Shown here in pieces: positions 1 through 12,029 of a stretch of 64,000 bases of DNA. The notes beneath the pieces are model-generated. The model was given only the letters and a program-made list of their open reading frames with translations, was not told the DNA's origin and made no database searches. The stretch lies in the NCBI RefSeq assembly GCF_945952405.1, contig NZ_CAMFIA010000007.1, positions 1-64,000 of the forward strand, read 5' to 3'. The position numbers and the translations under genes were made by a program. The DNA comes from an uncultured Stenotrophomonas sp. Lineage in GTDB: Bacteria > Pseudomonadota > Gammaproteobacteria > Xanthomonadales > Xanthomonadaceae. Each line of letters opens with the position of its first letter. The stretch's first letter is position 1.

Positions 1-206
1 CCGCCGGCGCTGCTTCAACCGCCGCCGGTGCCGCGCCGGATGGGGCGGGCATGCGCAGCACCTGCTGCGTGCTGCCGGATGGGCAGGGTGTGCGCTGCAG
101 GGTAGGGACGTCGCTGCTGCTGGAGGTGCAGCGGTAGATCACGCCTTCTTCGGCCAGTGCCGCGCCGGGCAGCAACGCCAGGGCCAGCCAGATCAATCGG
201 TTCATG
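1..206 (-). CDS. DUF4124-like secreted protein, partial (C-terminus off the window)
   Basis: The gene runs off the left edge; 68 codons are visible. The ATG at 206 opens a classical Sec signal peptide (MNRLIWLALALLPGAALA, cleavage after ALA near residue 18), followed by EEGVIYRCTSSSSDVPTLQ. The pattern VIYRC followed by a second Cys (TPCPSG) about 20 residues later is typical of DUF4124 periplasmic proteins of Xanthomonadaceae. The visible end turns Ala/Pro-rich. The next gene upstream (241-924) has the same architecture, so the two look like a tandem pair in one transcript. Function unknown. Confidence 0.7.
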
Positions 207-240
207 CGCACAGCGTACAGGCTGCGCCGGCACGCCGCGC

Positions 241-924
241 TCAGCGCTGGCAATCACGCGACAGGCGCGCGTCGATGCCGCGCTGCTCCTTGCTGATGGC
301 GGTGCGCTCGCTCTGCAGTGCGCTGTTGTAGCGACGGTCCAGCTCCCAGCGGCGGTCGCGCAGCCGCGCGCAGACGTCCTGGGGCGGCAGCGCGGTGCAG
401 CTGTCGCGGACCAGCACGTTGCCGGCCGGGACCTGCACGCCCACGCCGACCGACGGCGGCCGATAACCGGCGCCTTCACCCACCGGCGTGCCGATGGCCG
501 GGCGAGGGCCGGGTGGCATCGGGCCGTGATGCCGGTGCGGCAGCCAGACACTGGTCCACAACGGTACCCAGCGTGGATTGCCCTCGTTGTTGTCGCTGGT
601 ATAGCGCTGGCCGTCGTCGCTCACGCACTCGTACATCGGCTGCGGCGGCTGGATGTAGACGTGGCGGACTTCGCGTTCACGGAGGGCGGGTACGTCGCTG
701 GGCGGCGGCGGTGTGGCATCGCTGCGCACCACGCGCGGAGCCGGGTCGCGCGGGCGCTGCAGGTCGCGCACTTGCTGGCGTCCACCGTTGCAGGGCGTGT
801 CCTGCAGTGCGACGGCGCCGTTGCTGGCGACGCAGCGGTACACGCGCACGTCTTCGGGCTCGGCGGCGGATGCCACCAACGGCAGCAGCAGGCTCAGGCT
901 CAGGACGGCACGCAGCAGGCTCAT
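241..924 (-). CDS. DUF4124-like secreted protein
   Basis: A 227-residue protein. The ATG at 924 is chosen because it starts a signal peptide (MSLLRAVLSLSLLLPLVASA, cleavage after ASA). The mature part begins EPEDVRVYRCVASNGAVALQ with a second Cys in DTPCNGG, the DUF4124-like pattern, then a Pro/Arg-rich stretch and a second YECVSDDGQRYTSDN segment. Near the C-terminus are Cys residues in DSCTALPPQDVCARL and a charged helix. It is probably periplasmic or envelope-located. It lies 34 bp before the related truncated gene at the left edge and 43 bp after tsaC. No enzymatic motif is visible. Confidence 0.7.
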   Translation of the reverse strand: MSLLRAVLSLSLLLPLVASAAEPEDVRVYRCVASNGAVALQDTPCNGGRQQVRDLQRPRDPAPRVVRSDATPPPPSDVPALREREVRHVYIQPPQPMYECVSDDGQRYTSDNNEGNPRWVPLWTSVWLPHRHHGPMPPGPRPAIGTPVGEGAGYRPPSVGVGVQVPAGNVLVRDSCTALPPQDVCARLRDRRWELDRRYNSALQSERTAISKEQRGIDARLSRDCQR

Positions 925-967
925 GGCGGCAGGGTGCGGGATTGTCCGCGGCAGCGCAATCGTGGGC

Positions 968-1528
968 TCAGGAGCGCAGCACGTTGCCGCTGAGTGCGTC
1001 GCGGATCGGGGTGGGCTGGGCCAGGCCGCCGGTCTGGCCATCGAGGATGCCGTCGAGCAGGCGCAGCAGGCGGGGATCCAGCTCTTCGCGGCTGCGTGCC
1101 GGCGGCTCACCGGCCAGGTTGGCGCTGGTGGAGACCAGCGGGCCGCCCCAGGCGCGGCACAGCGCGGCCACCAGCGGGTGCGCGCTGATGCGCACGGCAA
1201 TGCCGCTGTGCTCGCCGGTGACCCAGGGCTGCGCGCGGGGGCCGGCCGGCAGGATCCAGGTGTTGGCGCCGGGCCAGCTGGCCAGCACGGCGCGCTGGCG
1301 GGCGTCGGGCAGCGCCTGCAGGCGCACCCAGCCCTCCAGCTGCGGCAGTTCCGCGGCCACCAGGATCATGCCCTTCTCGATCGGGCGCTGTTTCAGCCGC
1401 AGCACCATGTGCACTGCTGCTTCATGCGAAGGGTCGCAGCCCAGGCCCCAGACCGCTTCGGTCGGGTAGGCGATCACGCCGCCGGAGCGGAGCGTGGTGA
1501 CAGCAGAGTCCAGGGTGAGTTCTTTCAT
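968..1528 (-). CDS. tsaC: Threonylcarbamoyl-AMP synthase TsaC (YrdC/Sua5 family)
   Basis: 186 residues when started at the ATG at 1528 (MKELTLDSAVTTLRSGG), the usual length and start of the family; an in-frame ATG at 1558 would add ten residues. The family condenses threonine, bicarbonate and ATP to threonylcarbamoyl-AMP, the donor for t6A37 modification of ANN-decoding tRNAs in the cytoplasm. Visible marks are GVIAYPTEAVWGLGCDP, the LKQRPIEKGMILVA substrate loop and PLVSTSANLAGEPP near the C-terminus. It lies downstream of topA on the same strand, an order conserved in Xanthomonadaceae. Confidence 0.92.
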   Translation of the reverse strand: MKELTLDSAVTTLRSGGVIAYPTEAVWGLGCDPSHEAAVHMVLRLKQRPIEKGMILVAAELPQLEGWVRLQALPDARQRAVLASWPGANTWILPAGPRAQPWVTGEHSGIAVRISAHPLVAALCRAWGGPLVSTSANLAGEPPARSREELDPRLLRLLDGILDGQTGGLAQPTPIRDALSGNVLRS

Positions 1529-1648
1529 GGCGGCGACCGGCCCGGCGTGGGCCTTCATTATCCCCCCACTGCGTGCACAGCGGGTGGAGCGGTGGGTGCG
1601 TACCGTTGGTCCGCACACCCCGGCAGATCATCCACGCATGGCGTGGAT

Positions 1649-4126
<2,478 letters not shown>

Positions 4127-4219
4127 GGCAGCAGGTCTGTGGGGCGAACCGTGGGGAAGGGGCCGCTAGGGTGGAGCAAACGGCCGCATTAGTGAAGCGG
4201 CCACGGGCAAATCCATAAA

Positions 4220-4250
4220 CTGAACGCCCGGTAATGTGCCGGGCGTTCAG
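4220..4250 (-). terminator. Rho-independent terminator of the RDD gene
   Basis: A perfect 12-bp stem (CTGAACGCCCGG, 4220-4231, with CCGGGCGTTCAG, 4239-4250) and a 7-nt loop. On the minus strand it is followed by TTTATGGATTT. It lies between the end of the RDD gene (4319) and topA (4126), so it should end transcription from the RDD side. Confidence 0.7.
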
Positions 4251-4318
4251 GTTTCACCTTATTAGAGGAATCACGGCCGGCCAGCCCCTGTCAAGCAGCC
4301 AGGCGTGATGATGGCCGT

Positions 4319-5251
4319 TCAGGAGGCCATCTTGGCGATGAATCCGACCGCGAAGACCAGCATCACCAGGCCCGCCAGCGACAGCAGCGCGGTCAGCACC
4401 AGCACCAGCAGGGCGACCGTGCCCAGCTCGCGGCGCTGCAGCTGCGGCTGGTCGGTGTAGGCCCAGCGGTCGACCACCAGGGTGTCGCAGATCATGTCGT
4501 GCAGGCCCTGCTTGCGCTCGGTGAAGGCCGCCATCAGGAAGCCGATGCCGAGCGTCAGGCTGCTCAGCAGCATCGCCCAATAGCGACCGAATGCGCGACC
4601 CTTGGTCAGGCGCTCGCCATTGCTACGCACGACCTTGATGCCGACCGCCATCTTGCCCAGCGTGGCGCCGCCCTTGGAGGCATGGAACCAGGTGTAGTAG
4701 GTCAGGCCGATGGCGAAGTTGATCAGCGCGCTGGACAGCTGGGCGACCACTTCGATGGCCGATTCACCGCTGCCCACCGCGCCCATGCTGGCGCCAAGCA
4801 CCACGCCGATGATCGCGCCGATGATGCTGCCGGGAATGACCAGCACGAGGTAGTCGATCATGTAGGCCGCCACGCGCTTCCAGAAGCCCGCGTAGACCAC
4901 TTCGCCGCCCATTACCGGCTGCGCATGGCTGCCGCCGGCCAGTGCCGCCGGCGCGCTGTAGGGCGAACTGCTGAGGGCACCGGTGCCGGGCAGCGGTGCG
5001 CTGCCATTGTCGATCGCGGCATAGTCGCCGCGCAGGTCGAAGCCACCGCTGGCGGTGGTCGCGCTGGCGTCGGCCAGGGTCTGCAGGCCGAGCTCGTCGA
5101 CCACCTGGCGCAACGCCGCCCACTGCGCCATGCCTTCGCGCCAGACCAGGGTGTCCAGGTTCAGTTGGCCGCGCTGGAAGCGCTGGCGGATCTCCAGGAC
5201 CGGCAGCGGGCCCTGGCGTTGCTGTCCTTCGGCGTAGTACCACTCAGTCAT
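4319..5251 (-). CDS. GYF_2/RDD-family membrane protein
   Basis: 310 residues from the ATG at 5251, which has AGGGA upstream; a longer in-frame start at 5365 is less likely because it reads unrelated sequence. Residues 1-50 are a GYF_2 (DUF4339) domain (MTEWYYAEGQQRQGPLPVLE, later TLVWREGMAQWAAL), a probable peptide-binding module. A linker leads to an RDD domain with hydrophobic helices (AAYMIDYLVLVIPGSIIGAI, LINFAIGLTYYTWF) and the typical GATLGKMAVGIKVV and RAFGRYWAMLLS segments. A last hydrophobic helix closes the protein. Inner-membrane location is likely; RDD proteins have been linked to transport, but the substrate cannot be read here. The next gene upstream has a similar GYF start. Confidence 0.85.
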   Translation of the reverse strand: MTEWYYAEGQQRQGPLPVLEIRQRFQRGQLNLDTLVWREGMAQWAALRQVVDELGLQTLADASATTASGGFDLRGDYAAIDNGSAPLPGTGALSSSPYSAPAALAGGSHAQPVMGGEVVYAGFWKRVAAYMIDYLVLVIPGSIIGAIIGVVLGASMGAVGSGESAIEVVAQLSSALINFAIGLTYYTWFHASKGGATLGKMAVGIKVVRSNGERLTKGRAFGRYWAMLLSSLTLGIGFLMAAFTERKQGLHDMICDTLVVDRWAYTDQPQLQRRELGTVALLVLVLTALLSLAGLVMLVFAVGFIAKMAS

Positions 5252-5300
5252 TGCATGTTCCCTGTTGGATCGTCCTTGGAAGTGCCGGTACGTGCGCGGC

Positions 5301-6056
5301 TCAGCCGCGGCACGACGGCGGCAGGTACTTGTCGTCGCTTTCGCCGCTGCATTCCCAGCGGCCACTGTCGCGGTCGTACTCCAGCCACAGCAGGTCGCCG
5401 TCGATGCTCTTGCCGGGCACGGCCAGCGTGGCTTCGATGCCGCAGTGGCCGTTGTTGAAGCGGCCGATGTTCACCGCCGACAGGCCGGCGTGGGCGAAAT
5501 CGCCCGGTGCCGGGAAGCCGGCGTCATTGGCGCCCGGGCAGCGGCCTTCGTCATCGGCGAAATGCTGCACCTGGTCCTTCAGCGGCTGCAGCACCGCCAC
5601 CGCACCGGCGACTTTGCTGCGCAGGGTGTATTCGTTGTAGGCCGGGAACGCGATCGCGGCCAGGATCGCCAGGATCGGCACCAGCACCAGCAGCAGGCCT
5701 CCGCCGATGATGGCGGTGAGCGCGCAGCCGGACAGCTTCTTCTTCGGCGGCAGCGCAGTGGCCGATGCGGCGGCGGTGTAGGGCGTGGATGGCGGCAGCA
5801 CCGGCGGCTGCGGCGGAGGCGGTACCACCGGTTCCGGTTCGGGCTCGGCTTCGAGCGGCGGCGTGGCGGCATCCAGTGCCGGCACGATCAGGCCGAGTTC
5901 GTCGACGACGGTGCGCAACGGCTGCCATTGCGGCAGGCCGTCACGCCAGACCAGGGTGTCCAGGGAGATCTGATTGTTGCGGAACAACTCGACCAACTGT
6001 TCCGCCGGCAGCGGGCCTTGCTGCCGGTTGCCTTCTGCATGGAACCACTCGCTCAC
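5301..6056 (-). CDS. GYF_2-domain protein with an internal pilin-like membrane helix
   Basis: 251 residues. The N-terminus is a GYF_2 domain very like that of the downstream RDD protein (MSEWFHAEGNRQQGPLPAEQ, TLVWRDGLPQW). A Pro/Glu-rich linker follows, then one membrane helix ending ILAILAAIAFPAYNEYTLRS, which looks like the N-terminal helix of type IV pilins but sits in mid-protein without a prepilin cleavage site at the start. The C-terminal region has Cys residues in GRCPGAND, GHCGIEATL and WECSG and resembles a minor-pilin globular head. Likely a bitopic inner-membrane protein. Function unknown. Confidence 0.75.
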   Translation of the reverse strand: MSEWFHAEGNRQQGPLPAEQLVELFRNNQISLDTLVWRDGLPQWQPLRTVVDELGLIVPALDAATPPLEAEPEPEPVVPPPPQPPVLPPSTPYTAAASATALPPKKKLSGCALTAIIGGGLLLVLVPILAILAAIAFPAYNEYTLRSKVAGAVAVLQPLKDQVQHFADDEGRCPGANDAGFPAPGDFAHAGLSAVNIGRFNNGHCGIEATLAVPGKSIDGDLLWLEYDRDSGRWECSGESDDKYLPPSCRG

Positions 6057-6095
6057 GGGGACGCTCCTGAATGCGCTATGCCCCCAAGTGTACGG

Positions 6096-6569
6096 TCAGT
6101 GCAGGGGTTCTGGCTCGTCCATGAACATCTGCGTCTCCATCCAGGCATAGGCCGCTTCGGAGCCGGGCTGGTTGAACAGCACCATCAGCACGACCCACTT
6201 CAGGTCGTCCAGGTCCAGTTCGTCCTGGTCCAGCGCCATCGCCCGGTCCAGGACCAGCTCGCGCTGGTCGGCATCGAGGATGCCGTGCTGTTCCAGGTAC
6301 AGCAGGAAGCCGCGGCACTCCACATCCAGCTTGTCCAGCTCGGGGCCGTGGTAGACGCGCACGGGGCCATCGACCCGGGCCTGGGACATGCTCGGCCGCT
6401 GCGCGGCCAGGGCGTCGAGCCAGTCGAACGCCTTGTTGATCTCGGTTGGGCTGAAACCGGCCTGGATCAGGCCGTTCTGGAGCGAATCGCGGTCACGGAT
6501 CAGGTCCGCATCTTCGCTGAAATAGTGTTCAAACAGGTACAGCAGTACGTCCAGGATGCTCTCTTTCAT
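6096..6569 (-). CDS. smg: Smg family protein (DUF494)
   Basis: 157 residues, the usual size of Smg. It starts [20 protein letters not shown] and carries the conserved [17 protein letters not shown] helix and [21 protein letters not shown] near the C-terminus. The family's molecular role is not settled. It is an acidic cytoplasmic protein nearly always next to dprA, as here, with dprA 43 bp upstream in the same direction. Confidence 0.93.
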   Translation of the reverse strand: MKESILDVLLYLFEHYFSEDADLIRDRDSLQNGLIQAGFSPTEINKAFDWLDALAAQRPSMSQARVDGPVRVYHGPELDKLDVECRGFLLYLEQHGILDADQRELVLDRAMALDQDELDLDDLKWVVLMVLFNQPGSEAAYAWMETQMFMDEPEPLH

Positions 6570-6612
6570 TGCCCCTCGGCCTGCGTCGCGCGACGCTGTG
6601 GAGGTGAAGAAA

Positions 6613-7740
6613 CTAGGGAGTTCGACAGTAGCGGCCGTGTACGCACACCACGATTCCCGCCAGTTCCATGGCCAGCAGCATGGAGGACACCTCGGGCGCC
6701 GTCAATCCACAGCGCGTGATCAGTGAATCCATACTGCTTGGGTTGTGCTCCAGCGCCCGCCACAAGCACTGGTAGTCAGGGTCGTCGGCCCAGCGTGCCG
6801 GCAGGAACGCCGGCGGTGCCTGTTCAGTGGGGGTGGCCAACCGTGATTGCAAGCCCGGCAGCTGCTGGCGGAGCGCGGGGGCCAGCAGTTCCAGGACGTC
6901 CTCCGGGCGTTCGACCAGCGCCGCGCCTTCACGGATCAGCCGATGGCAGCCCGCCGCGCGTGGATTGAGCACCGAGCCGGGCAGGGCACACACCTCGCGG
7001 CCGGCCTCGGCGGCCAGGCGCGCGGTGATCAGGGCGCCCGAGCGCTGCGCGGCCTCGATCACCACCGTTGCCAGCGCCAGGCCGGCCACCAGCCGGTTGC
7101 GCGCCGGGAAATGGCCGGGGCGCGCCGGCGTACCCGGCAGGTATTCACTGAGCACCACGCCCTCGGCCGCGATCTTCGCCTGCAGCCGGGCATGGCTGTC
7201 CGGAAAGGCCCGGTCCGGTCCGGTACCGATCACTGCCACGGTGCAGCCGCCCGCCTCCAGCGTGGCCAGGTGGGCCGCCGCGTCGATGCCGGCGGCCAGT
7301 CCACTGGTCACCGCCAGCCCGGCCTCGACGAAGGCACTGGCAAAGCGGGCGGCCAGCGCCCGCCCACCCGGCGTCGGCGAGCGGCTGCCGACCACCGCTA
7401 CCGAGGGGCGCCAGGCCAGGCCGGGATCACCGTCGACGAACAGCGCCAGCGGTGGGTTGGGGGTGTCCAGCAGGGAGGGCGGGAAGGCCGGGTCGGTGAA
7501 CGCCAGCAGGGCGCGGTTGTCCTGCTGCAGCCAGTGCAGGGCGGCGGCCCGGGTCCGGGTATCGGGGCGTTGCAGTGCCGCGCACTGTTCTGCCGTGCAG
7601 CCGTGTGCGCGCCATTCGCCCGCGCCCCGTGCCAGAGCCGCTTCGGCGGTCCCCGCGCTGTGCAGCAATGCCCGCCGTGGTGCCAGCGCGCCTGCCGCCA
7701 TTACCAGGCGCAGCAGCGCCTCATCCGTGTGATTGGCCAT
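6613..7740 (-). CDS. dprA: DNA-processing protein DprA (DNA uptake)
   Basis: 375 residues. DprA binds incoming single-stranded DNA and loads RecA during natural transformation. The Rossmann-like core is clear: [20 protein letters not shown], then [46 protein letters not shown] and [17 protein letters not shown]-terminal winged-helix-like region ([19 protein letters not shown]) is present, as in full-length DprA. It stands between a LysM gene upstream and smg downstream, the normal order in the family. Confidence 0.95.
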   Translation of the reverse strand: MANHTDEALLRLVMAAGALAPRRALLHSAGTAEAALARGAGEWRAHGCTAEQCAALQRPDTRTRAAALHWLQQDNRALLAFTDPAFPPSLLDTPNPPLALFVDGDPGLAWRPSVAVVGSRSPTPGGRALAARFASAFVEAGLAVTSGLAAGIDAAAHLATLEAGGCTVAVIGTGPDRAFPDSHARLQAKIAAEGVVLSEYLPGTPARPGHFPARNRLVAGLALATVVIEAAQRSGALITARLAAEAGREVCALPGSVLNPRAAGCHRLIREGAALVERPEDVLELLAPALRQQLPGLQSRLATPTEQAPPAFLPARWADDPDYQCLWRALEHNPSSMDSLITRCGLTAPEVSSMLLAMELAGIVVCVHGRYCRTP

Positions 7741-7765
7741 GGCCCACTATTGAACGCAGACAACA

Positions 7766-7785
7766 AAGGCGCCCTAGGGCGCCTT
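7766..7785 (-). terminator. Perfect 20-bp palindrome, probable terminator after the LysM gene
   Basis: AAGGCGCCCTAGGGCGCCTT is fully self-complementary. On the minus strand it is followed by TGTTGT, a weak U-tract. It lies between the LysM gene (ends 7855) and dprA (starts 7740), so it probably reduces read-through between them. Confidence 0.5.
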
Positions 7786-7854
7786 CGCGTGTAGCGGTCA
7801 GGATTTCCCGCAGGTGGCCCCGGGCAATGGAGGCCGACCTGCCGTCGGTGCTGC

Positions 7855-8988
7855 CTATCGGGCGTCGGGATGCAGTGCGCTGTAACCCACGCGCACCGGC
7901 TTCACGCCCTGCATCACCAGGGCATAGCTGACGTTGTCGAAGGTGCGGAACACCATCGCGTGCGCGGCGTATTCCTCCGGCAGGGCCACCCGGCCGACGC
8001 TGCCGCCGAGCGCATCGTCCATGCGCGAGGAGGACGGGTACTTCAGGCGGTTGGCCACATGACGGCCCGGACGCCATAGCGAGAACACGGTGCCGTTGTC
8101 CACGCCCTGGCTGCGGCCGGCCGAGATCGCGACCACGTCGCGCGGACCGCCGGCGCTGAACATGTCGGTCACCGCCAGCACGCGCACGTCGAGGCCCTCG
8201 ATACTGGCGGCCGGCACGTGCGGAACGAACTGCAGGTCGTACGGCCTGGCCTCGACCGGGACCAGGCGATCACCGACGCGGACTTCGCGGCCGCCCAGGT
8301 TCTTGTCCAGCACCAGCGTGGAGGTTTCGGCCTTGCCGTCGGCGACCCGGGTGATGGTGCCGGTGGCGAGCTGGGCCAGCTCGTACCCCAGCACGCCGCG
8401 GCGTGCGTTGGGCGCGTTGTAGGCCTTCCACAGGTTGCCGCTGCCGGGGGTGATGTCGCCGTTGGCGGCCAGGTCCTCGCTCGGCTTGGGCTGTGCGTAG
8501 CGCACGGTCGGGCGGACCACGGCCCAGCGCTGGCCCAGCTCGGACCCGGCCAGGCGGACATAGACGGTGTCGCCACCGGACACGCGCAGGCGGTTGTCTT
8601 CCAGCCCGACCACCTGCGGCAGCGGGTCGATGCTGTCGACCACGCTCAGCTGCTTCAGGAACGGCTCGACCTGGGCCAGCGGAATGGCATCGATCGGGGC
8701 CTCCTGGCGCGGGCCGGGCTGCGCCGCCACGGTCACCCGGTCCAGATAGGCCAGGCTGAGCACGTCACCGGGATAGATCAGGTGCGGATTGGCGATCTGC
8801 GGATTGGCCTGCCAGATCTCCGGCCACAGCCACGGCTTCTGCAGGAAACGTGCGGCGATATCCCACAACGTATCCCCTTTTCGGACCACATAGGTGTCCG
8901 GGTGCCCGCCATTCACTTCCACGGCGGTAGCATAGGCAGCCACGGTCAGCATCGCCGCGGCGACGACCGTACGAAAACGAAGCAACAT
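7855..8988 (-). CDS. LysM peptidoglycan-binding protein
   Basis: 377 residues from the ATG at 8988, chosen over an upstream in-frame start at 9012 because it begins a signal peptide (MLLRFRTVVAAAMLTVAAYA). A LysM domain follows at once (DTYVVRKGDTLWDIAARFL, ANPHLIYPGDVLSL), which binds GlcNAc units of peptidoglycan. The remaining 280 residues are beta-rich without a catalytic motif. Probably periplasmic. The same protein type is found beside dprA in other Xanthomonadaceae. It is divergent from def, with a 126-bp shared promoter region between them. Confidence 0.88.
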   Translation of the reverse strand: MLLRFRTVVAAAMLTVAAYATAVEVNGGHPDTYVVRKGDTLWDIAARFLQKPWLWPEIWQANPQIANPHLIYPGDVLSLAYLDRVTVAAQPGPRQEAPIDAIPLAQVEPFLKQLSVVDSIDPLPQVVGLEDNRLRVSGGDTVYVRLAGSELGQRWAVVRPTVRYAQPKPSEDLAANGDITPGSGNLWKAYNAPNARRGVLGYELAQLATGTITRVADGKAETSTLVLDKNLGGREVRVGDRLVPVEARPYDLQFVPHVPAASIEGLDVRVLAVTDMFSAGGPRDVVAISAGRSQGVDNGTVFSLWRPGRHVANRLKYPSSSRMDDALGGSVGRVALPEEYAAHAMVFRTFDNVSYALVMQGVKPVRVGYSALHPDAR

Positions 8989-9114
8989 AGGTGTGAAGCC
9001 CTGATTCCCCAACAGGTTCGCGCACTATAGTCCAGAAACCGGGGCGCAAGGCAAGCGTTGGAGCTAGAATCTGCGACGTATGCCGGCGTGCCGGCCCCCT
9101 ATCCGGAAACAGCC

Positions 9115-9627
9115 ATGGCCCTTCTCCCCATCCTCGAGTTCCCCGATCCGCGCCTGCGTACCAAGGCCGCGTTGATCGACGCCGCCGAAGTCACCACGCC
9201 GGCCTTCCAGGAACTGATCGACAACATGTTCCTGACCATGTACGACGCTCCGGGCATCGGCCTGGCCGCCACCCAGGTGGACGTGCACAAGCGCTTCATG
9301 GTCATTGACGTCAGCGAAGAAAAGAATGAACCGCATGTGTTCATCAACCCGGAAATCGTCGCCAAGGACGGGGGCCGGGTGTACCAGGAAGGCTGCCTGT
9401 CGGTTCCGGGCATCTTTGCCGACGTGACCCGTGCCGACACCATCACCGTGAAGTACCTGGACCGCAATGGCCAGCAGCAGCAGCTGGAAGCCGGCGAAGT
9501 GCTGGCCACCTGCATCCAGCACGAGATGGATCACCTGGACGGCAAGCTGTTCATCGACTATCTGTCGCCGCTCAAGCGCGAGATGGTGCGCAAGAAGCTG
9601 GCCAAGCAGCGCAAGCACGTGGCGTGA
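9115..9627 (+). CDS. def: Peptide deformylase
   Basis: 170 residues from the ATG at 9115; an ORF start at 9058 would add a non-conserved extension. It removes the N-formyl group from nascent proteins, using a bound metal (usually Fe2+). The three family motifs are all intact: GIGLAATQ (47-54), EGCLS (92-96, metal ligand Cys94) and HEMDH (136-140, metal ligands His136 and His140, catalytic Glu137). It is followed by a strong terminator and then fmt, which makes the formyl group's initiator substrate. Confidence 0.97.
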   Translation: MALLPILEFPDPRLRTKAALIDAAEVTTPAFQELIDNMFLTMYDAPGIGLAATQVDVHKRFMVIDVSEEKNEPHVFINPEIVAKDGGRVYQEGCLSVPGIFADVTRADTITVKYLDRNGQQQQLEAGEVLATCIQHEMDHLDGKLFIDYLSPLKREMVRKKLAKQRKHVA

Positions 9628-9684
9628 CCGCCCATCCGGGCCGCCCTTCGGGTGGCCCGTGCCTGCGCACCACGCGCGGGCTGT

Positions 9685-9714
9685 ACGGCGCCGGCCGACG
9701 GCGCCGTTTTCTTT
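9685..9714 (+). terminator. Rho-independent terminator after def
   Basis: An 8-bp stem ACGGCGCC (9685-9692) and GGCGCCGT (9700-9707) with a 7-nt loop, followed by TTTTCTTT. It separates def from fmt, so fmt-rsmB either depends on read-through or on a promoter in the roughly 40 bp before fmt. Confidence 0.75.
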
Positions 9715-9747
9715 CCTGCACGAATCCATCCTGCAAGTGGGGTAGCC

Positions 9748-10671
9748 ATGAGGATTGTCTTTGCCGGTACGCCGGAGTTCGCGGTGTCATCGCTGCGCGC
9801 AGCTGCGCGCCACCATGAGGTCGTGGCCGTCTACACCCAGCCCGACCGCCCGGCCGGGCGTGGCCGCGGCCTGGCGCCGTCGCCGGTCAAGCTTGAAGCG
9901 GTTGCCCGCGGCATTCCGGTCTACCAGCCCGAATCGCTGAAGGACGAGGCAGCCCAGCGCCAGCTGCGTGACCTGCAGCCGGACCTGATGGTGGTGGTGG
10001 CCTACGGCCTGATCCTGCCCAAGGCGGTGCTGGCGATCCCGACCCACGGTTGCTGGAACGTGCATGCCTCGCTGCTGCCGCGCTGGCGCGGCGCGGCACC
10101 GATCCAGCGCGCGATCCAGGCTGGCGACGCCACCACCGGCGTCTGCCTGATGCAGATGGAGGCGGGGCTGGATACCGGCCCGGTACTGCTGCACCAGGAG
10201 CTGCCGATCGCTGCCACCGATACCGGTGGCCAGCTGCACGACAAGCTGGCCGAACTGGGCGCACAGGTGCTGTCCGATGGCCTGGGCCTGCTGCGTGCCG
10301 GCCTCAAGCCGATCGCGCGGCCGCAGCCGGAGCAGGGGGTCACCTACGCGCACAAGCTGGACAAGGCCGAAGCGAAGCTGGACTGGGCACGGGATGCAGG
10401 CGCGCTGGCGCGTACCGTGCGTGCGTTCAATCCGTGGCCGATCGCCGAGGCGGCGCTGGCCGGTGAGCGCGTGCGCATCCACGGCGCGGTGGCGCTGGAA
10501 GTGGACCACGGGCAGGCACCGGGGACGGTGCTGGCCGCCGGCCGCGACGGCATCGACATCGCCTGCGGCCAGGGTGCGTTGCGACTGCGCGTGCTGCAGC
10601 GGGAAGGCGGCAAGGCGATCACCGCGGCCGACTACCTCAATGCCCGCCGCGACCTGCGCGCAGGAGCATAA
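9748..10671 (+). CDS. fmt: Methionyl-tRNA formyltransferase
   Basis: 307 residues from the ATG at 9748 ([16 protein letters not shown]), the standard Fmt start; the reading frame is open upstream to 9652 but that part crosses the terminator. Transfers a formyl group from 10-formyl-THF to Met-tRNAfMet. Catalytic residues are Asn104 and His106 in [19 protein letters not shown] and Asp142 in GLDTGPVLL. The C-terminal tRNA-binding domain is complete. The stop at 10669-10671 lies 3 bp before the GTG of rsmB, so the two are translationally close. Confidence 0.97.
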   Translation: MRIVFAGTPEFAVSSLRAAARHHEVVAVYTQPDRPAGRGRGLAPSPVKLEAVARGIPVYQPESLKDEAAQRQLRDLQPDLMVVVAYGLILPKAVLAIPTHGCWNVHASLLPRWRGAAPIQRAIQAGDATTGVCLMQMEAGLDTGPVLLHQELPIAATDTGGQLHDKLAELGAQVLSDGLGLLRAGLKPIARPQPEQGVTYAHKLDKAEAKLDWARDAGALARTVRAFNPWPIAEAALAGERVRIHGAVALEVDHGQAPGTVLAAGRDGIDIACGQGALRLRVLQREGGKAITAADYLNARRDLRAGA

Positions 10672-10674
10672 GCG

Positions 10675-12006
10675 GTGTCGAAGCAGAACGATTTTTCCGT
10701 CGCCAAGGCGGCGCCGGGCGCAGCCACGCGCATGCTGGCCGCGCGCGTGCTGGCGCAGGTGTTCACGCGTGGCCGTTCGCTGAAGGCGGAACTGGCCTGG
10801 GCGCTGCCGAAGCTGGCCGACAGCCGTGACCGCGCGCTGCTGGAAGCCCTGTGCTTCGCCGTCCTGCGCCGTCGCAGCACCTATGACGCGGCGCTGCAGT
10901 CGTGGATGCAGAAGCCGCTGTCGGCGCGTGACGCCGACCTGCGCACGCTGCTGATGGTCGGCTTCGCCCAGCTCGATGTGCTGGAACTGCCGGCGCACGC
11001 CGCGCTGTCGGCCACGGTCGATGCCGCGCGTGCGCTGGGCCGCGAGCGCCAGGCGGGCCTGGTCAATGCGATCCTGCGCCGTGCACAGCGCGAAGGCTTC
11101 CCCGATCAGCCCGCGCGTGATGCCTTCCCGGAATGGCTGGCCGAGGCGATCGAGCGTGACTGGCCGGCACAGGCCGAGGCGGTGTTCAGTGCAAGCCTGC
11201 AGCCGGCGCCGCTGTGGCTGCGCGCCAACCGCCAGCACGGTGGCCGCGACAAGGCGCTGGCGGCGCTGGCCGAGGTCGGCATTGCGGCTGAAGCCAGTGC
11301 GCTCTGCAGCGATGCGCTGCGCCTGGCGGCGCCGGTGGCGGTGAACCAGCTGCCCGGCTTCGTCGAGGGCGCGATTTCGGTCCAGGACCTGTCGGCGCAG
11401 TGCGCGGCCGATGCGTTGGCACCGGCGGCCGGTGCGCGCGTGCTGGACGCCTGCGCGGCGCCCGGTGGCAAGTCCGCGCACCTGCTGGAACGTGATCCGA
11501 GCCTGCGCCTGCTGGCGCTGGACATCGATGCCCGTCGCCTGGCCCGTGCGCGCGATACCTACACCCGGACCGGCGTGGGCGCGAATGCGCAGACCCTGGC
11601 CGCCGATGCCAGTGACCCCGGTGCGTGGTGGGATGGCGTCCCGTTCGATGCAATCCTGCTGGACGCGCCCTGTTCGGCAACCGGCGTGATCCGTCGCCAA
11701 CCCGACGTGATGTTCCACCGCCGCGCCGAAGATATCGATGCGCTGGTCGGTGTGCAGGCGCGCCTGCTGGAAGCCTGCTGGTCGATGCTGCGCCCGGGCG
11801 GCGTGTTGCTGTATGCGACCTGCTCGATCCTGCGTGCCGAGAACATCGACCAGGTGCGCGCGTTCCTGAAGTGGCATCCGGATGCGGTGGCGCAGCCACT
11901 GGGCGATGCGTTCGGCATGGATTGCGAGGGCGTGGCACGCCAACGGCTGCCGGGTGACAGCGATGCTGACGGTTTCTTCTACGCGCGTCTGATAAAAGCA
12001 GCCTGA
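10675..12006 (+). CDS. rsmB: 16S rRNA (cytosine-967-C5)-methyltransferase
   Basis: 443 residues with a GTG start and GGAG about ten bases upstream, inside the end of fmt. The N-terminal third is a NusB-like RNA-binding domain; the rest is the SAM-dependent m5C methyltransferase. SAM motif I is [13 protein letters not shown] (about residue 258), motif IV is [16 protein letters not shown] (about 330) with its conserved Cys, and the catalytic Cys lies in [13 protein letters not shown] (about 382). Forms the fmt-rsmB pair seen in most gammaproteobacteria. Confidence 0.96.
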   Translation: MSKQNDFSVAKAAPGAATRMLAARVLAQVFTRGRSLKAELAWALPKLADSRDRALLEALCFAVLRRRSTYDAALQSWMQKPLSARDADLRTLLMVGFAQLDVLELPAHAALSATVDAARALGRERQAGLVNAILRRAQREGFPDQPARDAFPEWLAEAIERDWPAQAEAVFSASLQPAPLWLRANRQHGGRDKALAALAEVGIAAEASALCSDALRLAAPVAVNQLPGFVEGAISVQDLSAQCAADALAPAAGARVLDACAAPGGKSAHLLERDPSLRLLALDIDARRLARARDTYTRTGVGANAQTLAADASDPGAWWDGVPFDAILLDAPCSATGVIRRQPDVMFHRRAEDIDALVGVQARLLEACWSMLRPGGVLLYATCSILRAENIDQVRAFLKWHPDAVAQPLGDAFGMDCEGVARQRLPGDSDADGFFYARLIKAA

Positions 12007-12029
12007 CTCCCGCTGCCGTTCCGAGCCCC

